A stretch of 64,000 nt of DNA from Euryodendron excelsum (taxonomy: Eukaryota > Streptophyta > Magnoliopsida > Ericales > Pentaphylacaceae). Numbering within the stretch: position 1 is the stretch's first letter; each line of letters starts with the position of its first letter. The stretch spans positions 6,430,001 to 6,494,000 of the forward strand of contig CM065386.1 in assembly GCA_033060915.1 (NCBI GenBank), read 5' to 3'. The notes under the pieces are model-generated. The model did no database searches, was not told the DNA's origin, and saw only the letters and a list, made by a program, of their open reading frames with translations. Shown piece by piece: positions 33,072 through 45,610 of this stretch. A program made the translations under genes and the position numbers.

Positions 33072-33172
33072 TTTCATAGCATCTCATGCTATGCTTGCTT
33101 TGTACTACTCATAAATTGTTACTGCAAGTACCTTCTATCTAGCAAACTTTGTGTTAAGACCTGCAAATACTA

Positions 33173-33320
33173 CCCTCTGTAATATTTGTGGATCTATCTC
33201 TACCTATCTCTATCAAGTTGATTCCAGCAGTTACTATATTACAGAGGCATGCTCCTCTGTAAAATTTGTGGATCTATCTCCACATACCTCTATCAAGAAG
33301 ATTCCAGCAGTTACTATATT
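33173..33320 (+). repeat. Direct duplication, two ~68-bp copies, period 80 bp
   Basis: 33173-33240 and 33253-33320 share CCTCTGTAA, TTTGTGGATCTATCTC, CTCTATCAAG and GATTCCAGCAGTTACTATAT at a constant offset of 80 bp, with a handful of substitutions. It lies just downstream of the SPL stop, perhaps in its 3' UTR. Confidence 0.85.
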
Positions 33321-34094
33321 GATTAATCCTAACCAAGATTGGCACATAAACCTTTAAGGAGTTGGGTTAAGAAGGTATTACCGCCAGGCTTGCTCTTCTG
33401 CATCGGGGTCTCTATTTGATGCCAACCACATTGTTTCCTCCAAGGTTTGCGGTCCTTGCATGTTATTTATCCTTCATCTACCCAAGATTTGCTGCCTGCA
33501 CTTAAAATGCACAAAACAAGAATGGCAAGGAGTTGTTCAATGGATCTGTGGCCTCACCAGTACCGGCACTAGGCCGCCCAGGTGAGGCAACTGAGTGTTT
33601 TGCCAACATTATCGGCCAGGTTTATGCAGCTATCTCATTAAAAACCAATTGACAACACTCATCACAATCAGTTGTAGAAGATAAGGTGAAGTCCAAGCTC
33701 TTTCCACACCCAAAGTGACATCTAGAATTCTGGTAAAAGTTTGGGTGAACACTAGCCCAAGACAGAACAGTTCCTTTTAACTGTCTCAAGGAGATTGGTG
33801 GGCAACAGATTATCAACATTGTGTTTTACTTCAAAGAAATCCATGCTTGCAAGCAAATTGAAAATATTTGGCACCACATCTGGGACCATATTTCACACTA
33901 TAAAGAGATTACATGATTGGTAGTTAACTTCGACGCTCTTTGTCCCACGAGGGCTTTATTCTTGCTTCGTAATGACTATTGTGCTATCAAACTTCACTTA
34001 CTAATGGCACAATATCAGCATCAGGTGCGATTCTAAAGCCCTTGGTAACCAAACTATTCTTACCTTTAACAAATCGAAGAATCCAGAGGAAGGA
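33321..34094. other. Intergenic between convergent SPL and PP2C genes
   Basis: No gene supported. It should hold the 3' ends of both transcripts, which converge here. Confidence 0.4.
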
Positions 34095-37000
34095 TCAGCG
34101 AAGCCTTACAACTATACAGGAAATATCATCTGAGCTCTTCCTCGCAAGTGCAAGTTCAGTAAGGTGCTTAGCGGCTGATTTAGCATCCCTTATGTCCTTG
34201 ATACAGTCCACTGCCTCTTGATTTGACATTACCTGATACCACAAATTCAGTCTGTTCAGAATGCATTAAGGGTAAAAGAAAAAATATATTGGAAAAAATT
34301 ATAAAATAGCAGGAGCTGAAATAGTCTTGAAACTGAAGAAAATTTTTGTAATATCCAAACTGTTGAAACTATGCTTCACCAAAAGCCATTCCAGATGTGC
34401 CATACGTACCTTATATATTATACTTCAATCCAGATGAAAGTGTGTTCATACTTTTATCATCTCTGAAATTTTGCTGAAGTACTAATCTACCACAGTATTG
34501 TAAGCTAGTGTCGCACATTTTCTGATTTGCAGATACAAAATTTTGACACTAGATAATTGAATGTCCTAACCCTCACAATTGGATGTTTCTATCCAGGGAC
34601 TCATATCATATGTTCAACCAAATACAACAGGCCACTAATCAGCAAAATGATGAAATAACAATTAATGCAGTTAATAAGTTTAGTCATGCTTTTCTATTGA
34701 CTTCCGAAATTCATATTGTACTTCTGTTAACTTCGCTCCAATCACCCGTGATGTTTAAGCAATCTGTAAAGTAAACCACATGCATAAACAACAAGCATGA
34801 GGCATACTAAAATCTCGTAATGTCCATATCTAAAAATTCACTAGTCCAACCAAACCATGTGCTGAGAATAAAGCCATTCTCAAATTAAACTGCAGCACCC
34901 TTATTATGTTACTGTCTCTCTCTAAGTATAAACAGAGAACCACAAAAGTTAAATAGAGAGAGGAGGAATTAAAATGAAAAAAATGTGGTTATGAACCATA
35001 GACATCGATAAATGCAAAAGAGACGAAGAATCAACCTTCCATATGCCATCACTTGCTAAAATGACAAACTCTGTATCATCATCCACAATCTCCGAGAACA
35101 CATCTGGTTCTGAACTGAGGTGTTTCTTCAAGCTTTTGTCACCAAATGCTCTCGCTACGGCCAGTTGTCCATCAACTCGGGGAACATCACCTGAATTTAT
35201 CCCAATGATGTAATCGTAAGAGATCAAGGTTAGACGGGAGAAAAGGAAAATAACTGCTGTGGTAAAGGCCCAGTTGCAAAGTGTTAAAATTGCCATTGTC
35301 ATTATCAAAAAGCTTATTAATACAGCAAATGAACATGTAGAAGTGGTTACTTTTTCTCTTAGTGCCATTTACAATAATCCTTCAATAAGTAGTCATAATA
35401 AGTTACATTTTGATCAGTCAAAGCCAACTTAGACCACCATTCCTCTGTTGGACATCACATAAACATGAAGTCCTTTAAGCAAAAAGTTTGCCTTCCAACC
35501 CATGGCAAACACCATAATGCCAATCAGAAAAAGAAAAACATGAAGCTCGAAATTGTAAAATAGAAGAATAAAACACAGACCAACTTGAAATAAGTTGTTG
35601 CTTCTTTTTTCTTTGGTGAGTTCTTTTTTTTCAAGGATGGCTTTCTAAGACAAAGCACATCAATCTCACGCTCATCACTCAAAAAAAGCCCCATTTGAAA
35701 TGCTCAAATTTGGTGGTGGCAGTGTCAGTCTCACTTTTCAATGTTTTCATTTGTCTTTCAGAAGTCTAGTTACCTGGAAAATTTGATACAAAACCACCTC
35801 TGTTCTCGATGTTCGCCCTTTCTTTGCTAGGCTCATGATCAACTGACAATTGTTTGGCCATACCATTCTTGCAGATAACAGCCCTTGAATCCCCAACATT
35901 AGCTACTACCAGCTTCTGACAATTAATTAATATTGCTGTAACTGCAGTTGAACCCCCTTTGCCCAAATCTACTGCTTTCTCCAAAATAGTAGTATCAGTT
36001 GTACGATAAGCTCTCCTGACTGCGCTCTCTGTTTCAGTCCAGAAATCAGGCTACTTGCAGCAAAAGAGAAGAGGGTGAGAACGATTACTACTGCCATCTC
36101 AACTGCCATTACTAGTTAATTATCAAAATAAGGATGATACAAGGGAAAGACAAAACGGGGGGTGAAGCGGACAAGGGATGATCCATTTGAGTGAAATAAT
36201 TCTACATCCAGAATTCCACAGTGACAGATTAATTGAAATAAAATTTCACCAATTCAGTTGATGTTCTACTCTAACATTAAGTACAAAAGATTTAGCTGAT
36301 TAAAGGCTATAAAATGGTTCAAATAGATAGATCCCAGAAACATACAGTAGTGTGCAGCTAGCATGTAGTACCTCTTTCAAAATATTGACAAACAAATGAC
36401 ACCGTAGAAAATCGGGAATGTCATGGCTCAAGTGACCATCAAATATTGCAAACAAACCAAGCTCATGGTCATCAACTTGCTTGAATTCAGCAACAACATA
36501 ATCTTCCATGGGGTGACTGGATTTTCCCTTAACCAAATGATAACCATGTGTTACGTGCTTTGACATCTTACTCTTCCCTTTTCCAGCGTCGAATGCAGAT
36601 GAACCTAACCCAACTTTCTCCTGCAAAAGATAAGCATCTATTGGACAATGAAAGAAAATCGTGCTGAAAATTTGCCTAAAATAGTTGCATTATAAGACGG
36701 AATAAAACGGTAAATACAGGCTCAGACATTACAACATTGAGAGACGTCTAATAAACATCCTCACTTACAAAGCCCCTTTGATGAGGTCACCCATATATCA
36801 ACGGTCAAGCATCAATGACTAAACAGTGTAATGAAACAAACCGAATAAAGATAAAAGAAATAACATAAAGCTAGAGAATTCTTTAGACATAATTTCATTT
36901 GTCCAATGGTCTACAGTGGAAATTATCCAAGAGCTCCAAAGCCAAAAGCTTAAACTCGTGTTCCTCAGTTTCACCTACTGCAATGCTGACCAGCTATTGC

Positions 37001-38991
37001 ATTCTACCATTGGCAAGTTCAGACTTGTTAATGTTAGAAACAGCCCACTGAAGCGGTTGAGCCACCTATCATTGGTTGTCATTGGTTGAGCTAAGGCTGA
37101 AAAGATATATGCAGTTTTGTTTAACCAAAGCCAGATTAGGAGAACCACAATCCCTGCAGCAACATTACTTTCTCTTAATAATTAAAGGGTGATTGAGCAC
37201 ACTAGATTCTCATGCATGTCCATAATGACCAGATCTTAAATATGTTAGGCAGGGTCCACTCAAGCCTCACAGATAATCAACTACATTAAAGAAAAATACC
37301 ATGCTTGCACACACTACTAAATTCTCCCACTTAGATATAAAGCCATGTCAAATTTCTTACGACATTCCTTGGCTATGAAACTACAAATTTCACTGACATT
37401 GTCACCCCTATGCATAGTCATTATAATATGGGAACGATATGAAAATGGTAATCACTCATCCAATTATATTACCAAAAGTTACCTTACCCTTGTACCCTTT
37501 TTAAAGACTTAACACCTCTTTTATCTTTTTGGTACATCGGAGGGCCAAAGCCCTAGGGATGGGGGAGGGTGAGTTGAACCCATCAGATAGATACCTCTAA
37601 TTTCTCAAAAACAAAAACCTTCATGCTTCAAAGTTCAAGCAAGAAGAACATGTCCCACACCAGCAGGAGTTCATGATTTATACCAAAACGTCCCTGTAGT
37701 TTTAGACTAGGGAACCCATATGTCAAAAGTCAAAACAGATGTGCTGCTGAAACAGTATTCAAAAGCTTGTCTAAATAGATCTCCAAGTACTAAACTTGTA
37801 AAATCTAGTAAGGACAGCTTACATATTCTTCAGACAAATAGGTGATCAGCCCTTGTTGTTGGATTTAAGAGAGTTGTTCAAAAGAAATAAATGGAAATAA
37901 GTTGTTAACGTGGTTGTTAACTTATCGTGTCTCATTTGTGTGTTTTTGATTTCTTCTTTTATGCTTGGCATTCGATAATGAAAGGTTTCAACAACTTAAC
38001 CTGCATTGATCATCTAAGGAGCCATAGTTACCAACTTACCATCCTTTCAAATAAACTCATAGTCCAGAATTTTCATAAGTTCCATATTTAGGTCTTTTCT
38101 AGTTTACCTTTAAGGCCCGAGAGAGGAAGCCTAAACTCCCTTAAGAAGATATGCAAACTGATTTAGTTTTTTATTTTTTTATTTTTTTTATAGAAGATGG
38201 TTTTCTTCTCAACTGCACTGCACACGCATATGTGGTTTCAGTCTCTGATAATTGCACTTCTGCAATCCTATAAATTAAAGCATCAATCATACAAATCAAT
38301 TCAGATGGTTAAACTTCCCCCAAACAATATCTTGTTGCCTAAAAGAATAAGAAAAATTTGCATGCAAAAGGTGCAAAATAGCTCAATTGATAAAATCTTT
38401 GGGAGGTAATATGAAAGACCCAGGTTTAGAAGCTTGAAGTCTGCCATTGTGCCAAAAGGCCCAAAGAAACGTAAGCCTGTTGCTTTGGCAACAGGGCTGG
38501 CCTCAAAAAATAGATTGAAGATTCAAACTTTGGTACTGGTGATTTGAACTCCTTACCAAACCTACAATCTGGACGATGCTAAAAGTATAGAAAAGAAAGG
38601 AATTGGATCTCATATTATTCGCTCAACGAATTGTCTTCTTCCTTTTCTTTTTCCTTTTTTTTTTTATCTGTTTTTCATACTGGTAAGGGTATCTCTAACC
38701 TATTGAGAAGATCCCGATCTCTATCAATCCCTAAATCAACAATCTATAACACAAAAGTTCAAAGTAAGTAAAAGTTCTGATAAATTGTAAATTGACTTGA
38801 TCGTACGGACAACAACAAAGGTCAATTACTTGCAAAGGATGCTGATCTGTACGTCTTGTCTAAATTCTCATTTCAAAGAAGGACAATACAAGCATATATA
38901 AATAAATATATATATAGTGTGTGAATGTGAAATGGTAGGGTGGGGTTTGAGCATGTACCTTCATCTTGAGGAGGATTTCTCTGCCTGCCAT
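34095..38991 (-). CDS. Protein phosphatase 2C (PPM-type)
   Basis: Five exons: 38959-38991, 36372-36620, 35774-36050, 35036-35190, 34095-34232. All junctions are GT..AG with matching phases, giving 283 residues. It is a Mn/Mg-dependent Ser/Thr phosphatase. Metal-site motifs: HPMEDYVVAEF (E, D), LFAIFDGH (D, G), FVILASDGIWK (D) and SSDDISCIVV (D). Other family blocks: GGSTAVTAILI, ANVGDSRAVI, LSVDHEPSKERANIENRGGFV and DGQLAVARAFGD. The catalytic core is complete. The protein is little more than the core, with only a short N-terminus (MAGREILLKMK), like the small clade containing Arabidopsis AT3G15260 (PP2C39, from memory); it lacks the long N-termini of ABA-pathway clade A enzymes. Tiny exon 1 is separated by a 2.3-kb intron carrying a SINE-like stretch. 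Confidence 0.93.
38370..38560 (+). repeat. SINE-like remnant in PP2C intron 1
   Basis: AATAGCTCAATTGATAAAAT (tRNA A-box-like) is followed 30 bp later by GACCCAGGTTTAGAAGC (B-box-like, degraded), then a ~120-bp body and an A-rich end (CAAAAAATAGATT). It resembles plant tRNA-derived SINEs read on the plus strand, antisense to PP2C. Confidence 0.35.
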
Positions 38992-41545
38992 GGCTGAAAC
39001 TACCAAGGGTATTGCGACGTAAAATGGCGATTAAGGGAGAGAAGCAAAGAAAGGTTGCAGAGTGAGAAAGTGCGGAAGAGAGAGAGAGAGAGGGGTGTGG
39101 AACTAGCAATATAATATGAGGAGACTCCTAGAGTTGACGCGCCCACATTGTCTAGCAGTGCAAGACTTTTCGCGTTTCTTCCTTTTCCTTATCCTGACGC
39201 GCAAAAATTAGGGGTTTTTTGTTTTCTTAGCAAAAATAGGTAGAGTCATTAATCTAACTATCTGTCTGGCGTGATCACGACAGTTTTTTATCTGTTGGGC
39301 TCCTTCAAAAGGAGCGAGTCATATTTGAATTCAACCCGCTAAGGCATAAGGTAGTGGAGGCTTCCGTCGCAATATTTAGTTTATGAGTGCTGTTATTACA
39401 AGCAAATTTAAATTCACGATTACGTGAACAGAAACATAGTTTCATTTCAGCTGCCTAATAATTAGGCTTTACTTCTAATTAAATGAAGTTCAATTCCCCG
39501 CCAGCTCTTTTCTTTTTTTATATTATATTCTATTAAAAATTAAATAAAACTCAAAATATTTCTATTAGTACGACGTGATTTTAAATTTCATATATAAAAA
39601 GTTAGAGAATTTTAGACACTAGTCGAGTTCGAGTTTAATTGTTTTAGCATGACACTATTTTAATGTCTATAAAAATAAAAAGAAGATTTTTAAACACTAG
39701 TCAAATTTGAGTAATTTAATTGTTTTTTAGGGACACAACTTGTTTCACCTTTACTTTTTCTACTCTCCTTAAATTAGGTAATTTTATTATTTATTTTATT
39801 TTTTCTTAACAAATTGAAGATCTAAAAAGGAAATAGGAAATTCTATTGACTCAGACCTTGAAACAAAAATAGGAAATTTAGTTGGTTACTTTTAGTTTTA
39901 AAGAGCATAATTCTTGAATTACGCTTATAGTAGCATAAACCTCATGCACGGAATTGCTCATTTTATGAAAAGAAAACTTACATGAAGGCCTAGAATTAAA
40001 ACTTGCAAAAAATATAATAAGGCATAGAAACACAAAGCCTATTCTTGCAAGACTTAGATACCAATTAATACAGAAGAGAGAAGATGAGAAAAACACAGAA
40101 GAATAATAAGCAACTGTGTATGTATTCAGACTTTTACAAATGTGTACTTGATAAGTGATATACCAAGAACAACAATCTCTCTCTTCCACCATTTATACAG
40201 AACTCCCTTGAAAAATATCCTTATAAACAAAAGACCACCCATTAAAGAGACTACAAACTTCAAGAAAGAACTCTACACCATCTTTTCCTCCTCTGCTTTC
40301 TAATGCCTCTCAACTTACAGAGATTGGGTGTCCCAACTTGAGTTTTTATAGGCTTAAGGCTTCTGAGAAAATCTTAATGACAATTTTATTTCAAACTCAT
40401 AATATCACAAAATATTTCAGCTTTATTTCATACCACATATGGCCATATTGCTCATCTTGGTGTATTGAAAATTTTTCATATTTCAGTGCATTGATGCCAA
40501 TATTACTAGCTTATAATTTCAATTTCTACACATATTTCATTGCCAATTTGGCATTGAAGTTTCATGCTATTATGACATTGCAATTTTTAAGCAGACCCCT
40601 TGACCAAATAAAACTTCTTATTTGGGGCCAAATACTGCAATTTAAACCCTTTACCTTACTGTCATCTTCAAGGCTATTCCATTATTGCACCACCTTGAAA
40701 ACTGAAGGTACAAAAATCACATTATTCACATGAGCAATGACCTATAATAGAAATAAATGCTAATAAATACAATTAAAATAGCTGTTCTTGTAATTACCTT
40801 AGGAGTCAACTTGGCAGAGCCACCATGACCCAACTCAAGGACAATTGAATGAATGGGTCTCTCAAATTATGGCTCGGGGTCCTACAACAAAGGGTGATTA
40901 GGAGTCCCAAAACAAGGGAGATTAAGTAATGAATTCTTTTGAGGGTCAGAAAGCAAGACTTAAAACTGGCTAACCAGTGGTCCAGAGTGCACGATGAGAT
41001 GGAAATTGGCCTATGGGTCCTCTACAGAAACCCTAATGGGAGGCAAGGAATTTCCTGACAACTTCTTTGTCGCCATGTTTGGGAGTGTGACCTGAAGTGA
41101 GAGAGAATCGTAATCCAATTAAAATAGGTATCATATACTTAAAGGAATTCCTTACTCTCTCTGCCTTTGCTTCCACGACACAAAGGAAAGCAACGTTGAA
41201 CCCATCATTGCATGGCATTGCTTGCCTACCATATCTCTCTCTCTTTCTCTGGAGTATGATCCTCTTTTGCTTTATGAAAGTGTTTTTTAGGTCGCTGTGT
41301 CCTCCAAAAACAAAAACAAAAGCAACTAGACTGAGACTTGAGAGTGCATACCATTGAATTGCATATCCATAAACAAAGATTAGGTAAGAAAACCCACGCT
41401 CCAAATATTATTACACCACCATTTAATTAATTAAGTTTGAGTTGGCAACTTAAAACCACACATGATTTAGACCACCAAGCCTATTTTGGATGCCACAACA
41501 AAGGGTCCACATCGTACTTTTGCTATGTGTATATATATATGTAAT
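38992..41545. other. Intergenic between PP2C and the Ser-rich gene
   Basis: The first ~120 bp is the PP2C 5' UTR/promoter with (GA)n at 39077-39091. No gene supported in the rest. A Copia-type LTR remnant is listed at 40040-40330. Confidence 0.4.
40040..40330 (-). repeat. Copia-type LTR remnant (minus strand)
   Basis: Read on the minus strand, CTGTATAAATGGTGG (TATA, near 40193) is followed by the TACACATTTGTAAAAGTC and TTGCTTATTATTCTTCTG pattern common at the 3' end of Copia LTRs. Then comes ATTAATTGGTATCTAAG, close to the TGGTATCAGAGC initiator-tRNA primer site. No pol sequence was seen nearby. Boundaries are guessed. Confidence 0.35.
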
Positions 41546-42226
41546 ATGGTAGCTGAGTATGTAGACAAGCCACCACAGAATTCCATGGAAAATGGCCTAC
41601 GCAAGAACAGCTCCGGCGACAAGTTTTCCTTCCCAAGCATTATTCCAATCCAAGACCCAGAGTTCGAATTCGGTTGTGTTTCACCAAGCTCGCCGAACTC
41701 TCCAGCCGATCATTTGTTCTTCAATGGCCGGCTTTTGCCGCATGCTTTTCCGTCCCAACCCACAAACACCATCGGCGCCGCCTATTCGCGTTCGACTAGC
41801 CGGACTAGCAGTGTTAGCAGCAAGGACTCGTTAACGTCGTCTCGGAGCAATAGCACTAGCAGTAGGAGCAGCAGTTGCAGCACCAGCGCAAGAACGAGCA
41901 CCAGCGAGGCTTCTGAGAGGAGACTACCATTGAATCAAGCGAAATCTGCAAGCAAAACGCCGGCGACAAGGGACAAGTACCAAGCCGTTTTGGCTCAACA
42001 ATATGGCTCTTCTCAAAGGTGGCAATTTATTACACCAGCGCCGGTTCTGAAGCACCAGGCTTCACGTCGAAAGAAAGCTGAGATTCCTGCGAAAGACAAG
42101 AAAAAAACAGAGGATCGGACCGGTGCAGGCTTGCGGTTTTGCCGGAGATTTTTCAGGTGGCTCGTGTCAGCATGCAAAGAATGTCACGCTATCCAACCGT
42201 CCACGAGAGATGATGTGCTGCAATGA
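41546..42226 (+). CDS. Serine-rich protein of unknown function
   Basis: Intronless, 226 residues from ATG 41546 (MVAEYVDKPPQN); an in-frame ATG at 41525 would add seven residues. A conserved-looking front block, FSFPSIIPIQDPEFEFGCVSP, is followed by PNSPADHLFFNGRLLPH. Next comes a long Ser/Thr/Arg-rich low-complexity segment (SRTSSVSSKDSLTSSRSNS). After that a block (RDKYQAVLAQQYGSSQRWQF), a Lys/Arg-rich stretch (RRKKAEIPAKDKKK), and a C-terminal Arg/aromatic helix with Cys (RFCRRFFRWLVSACKECH). The PEFEF...SP plus basic-segment layout recalls membrane-associated kinase regulators (BKI1/MAKR type), which bind membranes through Lys/Arg-rich tracts; this is only a resemblance. From memory it matches the uncharacterised family AT3G15250/AT1G53180. 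Confidence 0.75.
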   Translation: MVAEYVDKPPQNSMENGLRKNSSGDKFSFPSIIPIQDPEFEFGCVSPSSPNSPADHLFFNGRLLPHAFPSQPTNTIGAAYSRSTSRTSSVSSKDSLTSSRSNSTSSRSSSCSTSARTSTSEASERRLPLNQAKSASKTPATRDKYQAVLAQQYGSSQRWQFITPAPVLKHQASRRKKAEIPAKDKKKTEDRTGAGLRFCRRFFRWLVSACKECHAIQPSTRDDVLQ

Positions 42227-42751
42227 AAAATGTATTGGGATTTTGTGTTTTTGCATTAATTTTTGACTTTTCAATGTTGTATATTCGGACTGCTTTTGAG
42301 GCAAAAACATGCTCTTGATTTTCAAAAGCAGCTTTGAATTTTGCTTGTAAGCGATAAAATGTACTTCCTAAGATGCTAACCGAAAATTACCTAAAGCAAG
42401 TTTTCTAGAGCATTTGTAGAAGCAATTTGGTGAGTGAATAGTTTGACTCTTCTACCAAGGCTGTAAGAGAATTAGGTGAAAATATCCACACAAAAAAAAA
42501 AGAGAAGAAAGAATTAGGTGCAAAATAGCAAACTGGCATGGCCAGTGTTGAGGGAACATAGTTTGAAGAAAATTTTATTGTGCATGAACTATAAGTCTAC
42601 AACAAATAAAAACTTTCAGCAAACGGCACAGAGAAACTCAAAATGTAAGATAGCATCAAATAAACACAAGATTGAGCAACAAAACGAGAGCGAAAGCTTT
42701 TTGCTAGATACAACTTATCATGGTTTATCCTCTAATAACAAGCTTCTTGAA

Positions 42752-44221
42752 TCACTCTAAGGTCTCCATGACATCAGGGTACATTCCCGCTTCAGAACTT
42801 TTGTAGTCCAGAGGATTATGTGAATGGTGATCGTGTGAAGTTGAATGAGACGATGATGCCATTCTTGCAGGTAAGGTAAAGCTCCTCTTGAACTTGGTTT
42901 CCATCTTCCGAAGGCTCTCAGGGCAGCCATCCATGCTCAAGAACTCATTGGGAGAAGTGTCTGAATTTGGATTTGGATTTGGATTCTTCCCTTCAAGTAT
43001 AAGTGAGTGGTGATTCTGGTCTGCCAAATTATGCTTGGCATCATCGGCTCGCCCAGTTAGAGCATTGAAGAAAGTCAACCCATTGGGCCATTTGATGTCT
43101 GTTTCATGATCCCCAATCATATCTTCCATTCGGGTTTCAGACAAATTAGGAAGGAGAAACATATGGGTTTCATCTTTGGTCTGCGGAAATCCAAGTCTAG
43201 CAGAGTTTTGGAAACTGGGAGATGCCAGGGTTGAAGTTGCAGAGGGAAGGGCGGCCCGTGGACCCCAATTGAAGAGGGGTGGCGGAGGGCGAGTCAGAAT
43301 AGGGGGTTGAATTGAAGGAACCAAGGAAGAAGAGGAAGTGTTTCTGGTTGAGGAGAATAGCTTGGATAAGTAGAAACCAGATTGGTAGCCAATAGATTCA
43401 AAAGTATGTCTCATTCTCAGCACAAAGTGGAGGTCTTCAGGTACCTGAAGATGATAAATATTGGCTCTCAATGAGATACGAGTGTTTGAAGATTAAATGG
43501 CTCATAACTAAACAGATTGAATGTGTGTGTACGATTTGAAAATCAACCACAGGAATCACAAGACAGAAATGGGGAAAAACATGAAACTCACAATCTTGCA
43601 GGAACCCAACTGTAGAAGGCCATGGCCAGCTTGAATTACGGCTATGGTCTTGATCAAAGGGAAACAAAAAAACAATCACATATGAATTAATCAGGAAGGA
43701 AACAGAAGAAAGTTGCTGATAACACAAGACAAACAGTAGCAATAACAGTTCTCCAACTTTTGATACTGACCTGAATGCCTGACTCAAACTGATCAGCCCA
43801 TTCAGTGGGAAGCTGCAAGTAATAACATCAAAAGAGAATGATTCCTTTTTTTCTGCTAATAATTTCATATATATAATGATTAAGAAAATTTTCTGAAAGT
43901 TCACTTTCTCATAATATCATGACACCTCATACAACGATTTGTAATCGAGAAATGCATTCTAAATTTTAATCCTTAACCACAAAAATAGAGATAAAGAGAC
44001 ATACAGCATCAAAAGAACTCTGCCAGTAGTTGGAGACATTTGGTTCACATTCAGTAGGCTCTTTGAATACCCATTTATGACACTTATCAGAAGCTACCTT
44101 TCCCATCAACCTGATCAAACCAATTTACCCAATTAAAACATATATATCAAATTTTCTTTTTCATAGTATAGCCAGTTTTGCTTCCTTACATTACTATGTT
44201 CTTTCCAAACACAGAGAGAGA

Positions 44222-44252
<31 letters not shown>

Positions 44253-44728
44253 TTAATATCCAAAATAAAAACACCTACCCAGTACCCACCCTTCTCCATA
44301 ATTATATAGCTGAATGGACATTTTGCTGAAGGCTTTCTTGACAGGATCCTCCACATCAATTTCTTCCAAACAATCTGCAACTCTTCCTCTGCAAAACCCA
44401 TCCTCCCACATCAACATCCTGCACAAAAACGCAGGCAACCCACTTCAATAAACTACTCATCCTAACAATACTTAATCTGAGAAGAACAGATACCCATCTC
44501 AAAAAATAAATCAATAAAATCAATAATTAGTCTCCTCATTTATCAATTTCTGCCTATATACCCTTATTTTCCTCTATTTTCCTCTGTTTTCGCAAGGAAA
44601 TGAAGTAAAGAAGAAGCATACTCACAAGCTACCATTGTCGTCTCCAACTTTGCAACCATTACCACCTCTAAGTCTCCTGAAATAATGGCAGAGACCCATT
44701 TAAGGAAACATCACAAATTCAGCATACG

Positions 44729-44766
<38 letters not shown>

Positions 44767-44932
44767 GAGGAGGAGGAGGAGGACGAAGAGGAGGAACATA
44801 CGGGCGAGGACGAATTGTCCAGAAGACAGAGTAAGTCCAGTCTGAGTTGAAACAGACGCTTCTGAGGGCCTCATGAAGGGCCATCATCCCAACTGCTTCT
44901 TTGCTCCTATCTGATACTCCGGAGCCCACCAT
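42752..44932 (-). CDS. bHLH-MYC_N domain protein (RSS3/LHW-like; 'WNK-related')
   Basis: Seven exons: 44802-44932, 44626-44676, 44290-44418, 44005-44110, 43771-43812, 43592-43648, 42752-43444. All junctions are GT..AG and phases join to 402 residues. The N-terminal ~200 residues form the MYC/MYB N-terminal (bHLH-MYC_N) fold: ALHEALRSVCFNSDWTYSVFWTI, LMLMWEDGFC, GLMGKVASDKCHKWVF, WADQFESGIQTIAVI, GLLQLGSCKIVPEDLHFV. The C-terminal half is disordered, rich in Ser, Pro and Asn, with a RPPPPLFNWGPRA segment. There is no basic helix-loop-helix region, so it probably works as a protein-interaction partner rather than binding DNA. Rice RSS3, of the same family, joins JAZ and bHLH factors. Despite the Arabidopsis label WNK-related (AT3G15240/AT5G53900, from memory), no kinase domain is present. 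Confidence 0.88.
44212..44250 (+). repeat. (GA)n/(GACA) microsatellite
   Basis: An interrupted GA tract in intron 3 of the bHLH-MYC_N gene. A longer one lies at 44732-44784 in intron 1: (GA)n followed by GGA triplets. Confidence 0.85.
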
Positions 44933-45162
44933 CTCTCTCTCTCTCTCTCTCTCTACACGTCTGAGACACTAGTCTAATGGAAGTTCCTCTAACTGAGCTT
45001 TTTTATGCTCTTTTAGCAACTCGACAATGCTTAACAACCACAAGGGAGACCCTTTCTTCATCCCTTTGCTAATCCCACTCACGCTATTTCTCTCTTTACC
45101 ATTCCTTTTGTTCCTGCAAATAATTCAGCTTAATTAAACTGATCGCAGGAAAGGTAAAAGTT

Positions 45163-45193
<31 letters not shown>

Positions 45194-45610
45194 TTGTGTA
45201 GTATCTTACCATGAAAAGGAGCAATGGGGACAGCTTTTATCCTCCCTTACAAAGCACAAACAGCGAGGGAGTCGTGGCAGCAAAAAGGATAGTCTGGCAG
45301 TTGTAGCCTTTAGAAAGCCAAATCACCTTCTTACCCTTTGTTTCTGTTAGGAATTTCAGTTTTGTAGCAGGGCATAATCATCCTTTTTGGCGTGCACCCA
45401 AACCCCCTCAACAACCATTGTGATAGTAATACGAATTAATGACAATAATTTTCTCATCTATCTTATTTATTGTAATTATCATTAGTATTATTGTTTATTT
45501 ATTTGTATGTAAATGGCAGTCGCTTATTTTCTTCAAGTCTCTTTGTTATTTTTTTTAATTGAAGCAAAAAAGCTTCATAATTCAATTATAAATTATTTTC
45601 TCAAATCATA
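44933..45610. other. Upstream region of the bHLH-MYC_N gene
   Basis: Contains (CT)n directly before the start codon (44933-44953), which is (GA)n on the transcript, and a second (GA)n at 45164-45188. No gene supported. Confidence 0.45.

Noticed and set aside
44711..44801. Extension of bHLH-MYC_N exon 1 into a Pro/Ser/Leu-repeat tail
   Set aside because: This is intron sequence made of GGA/GA repeats; the GTATG donor at 44801 and the next exon give the family sequence.
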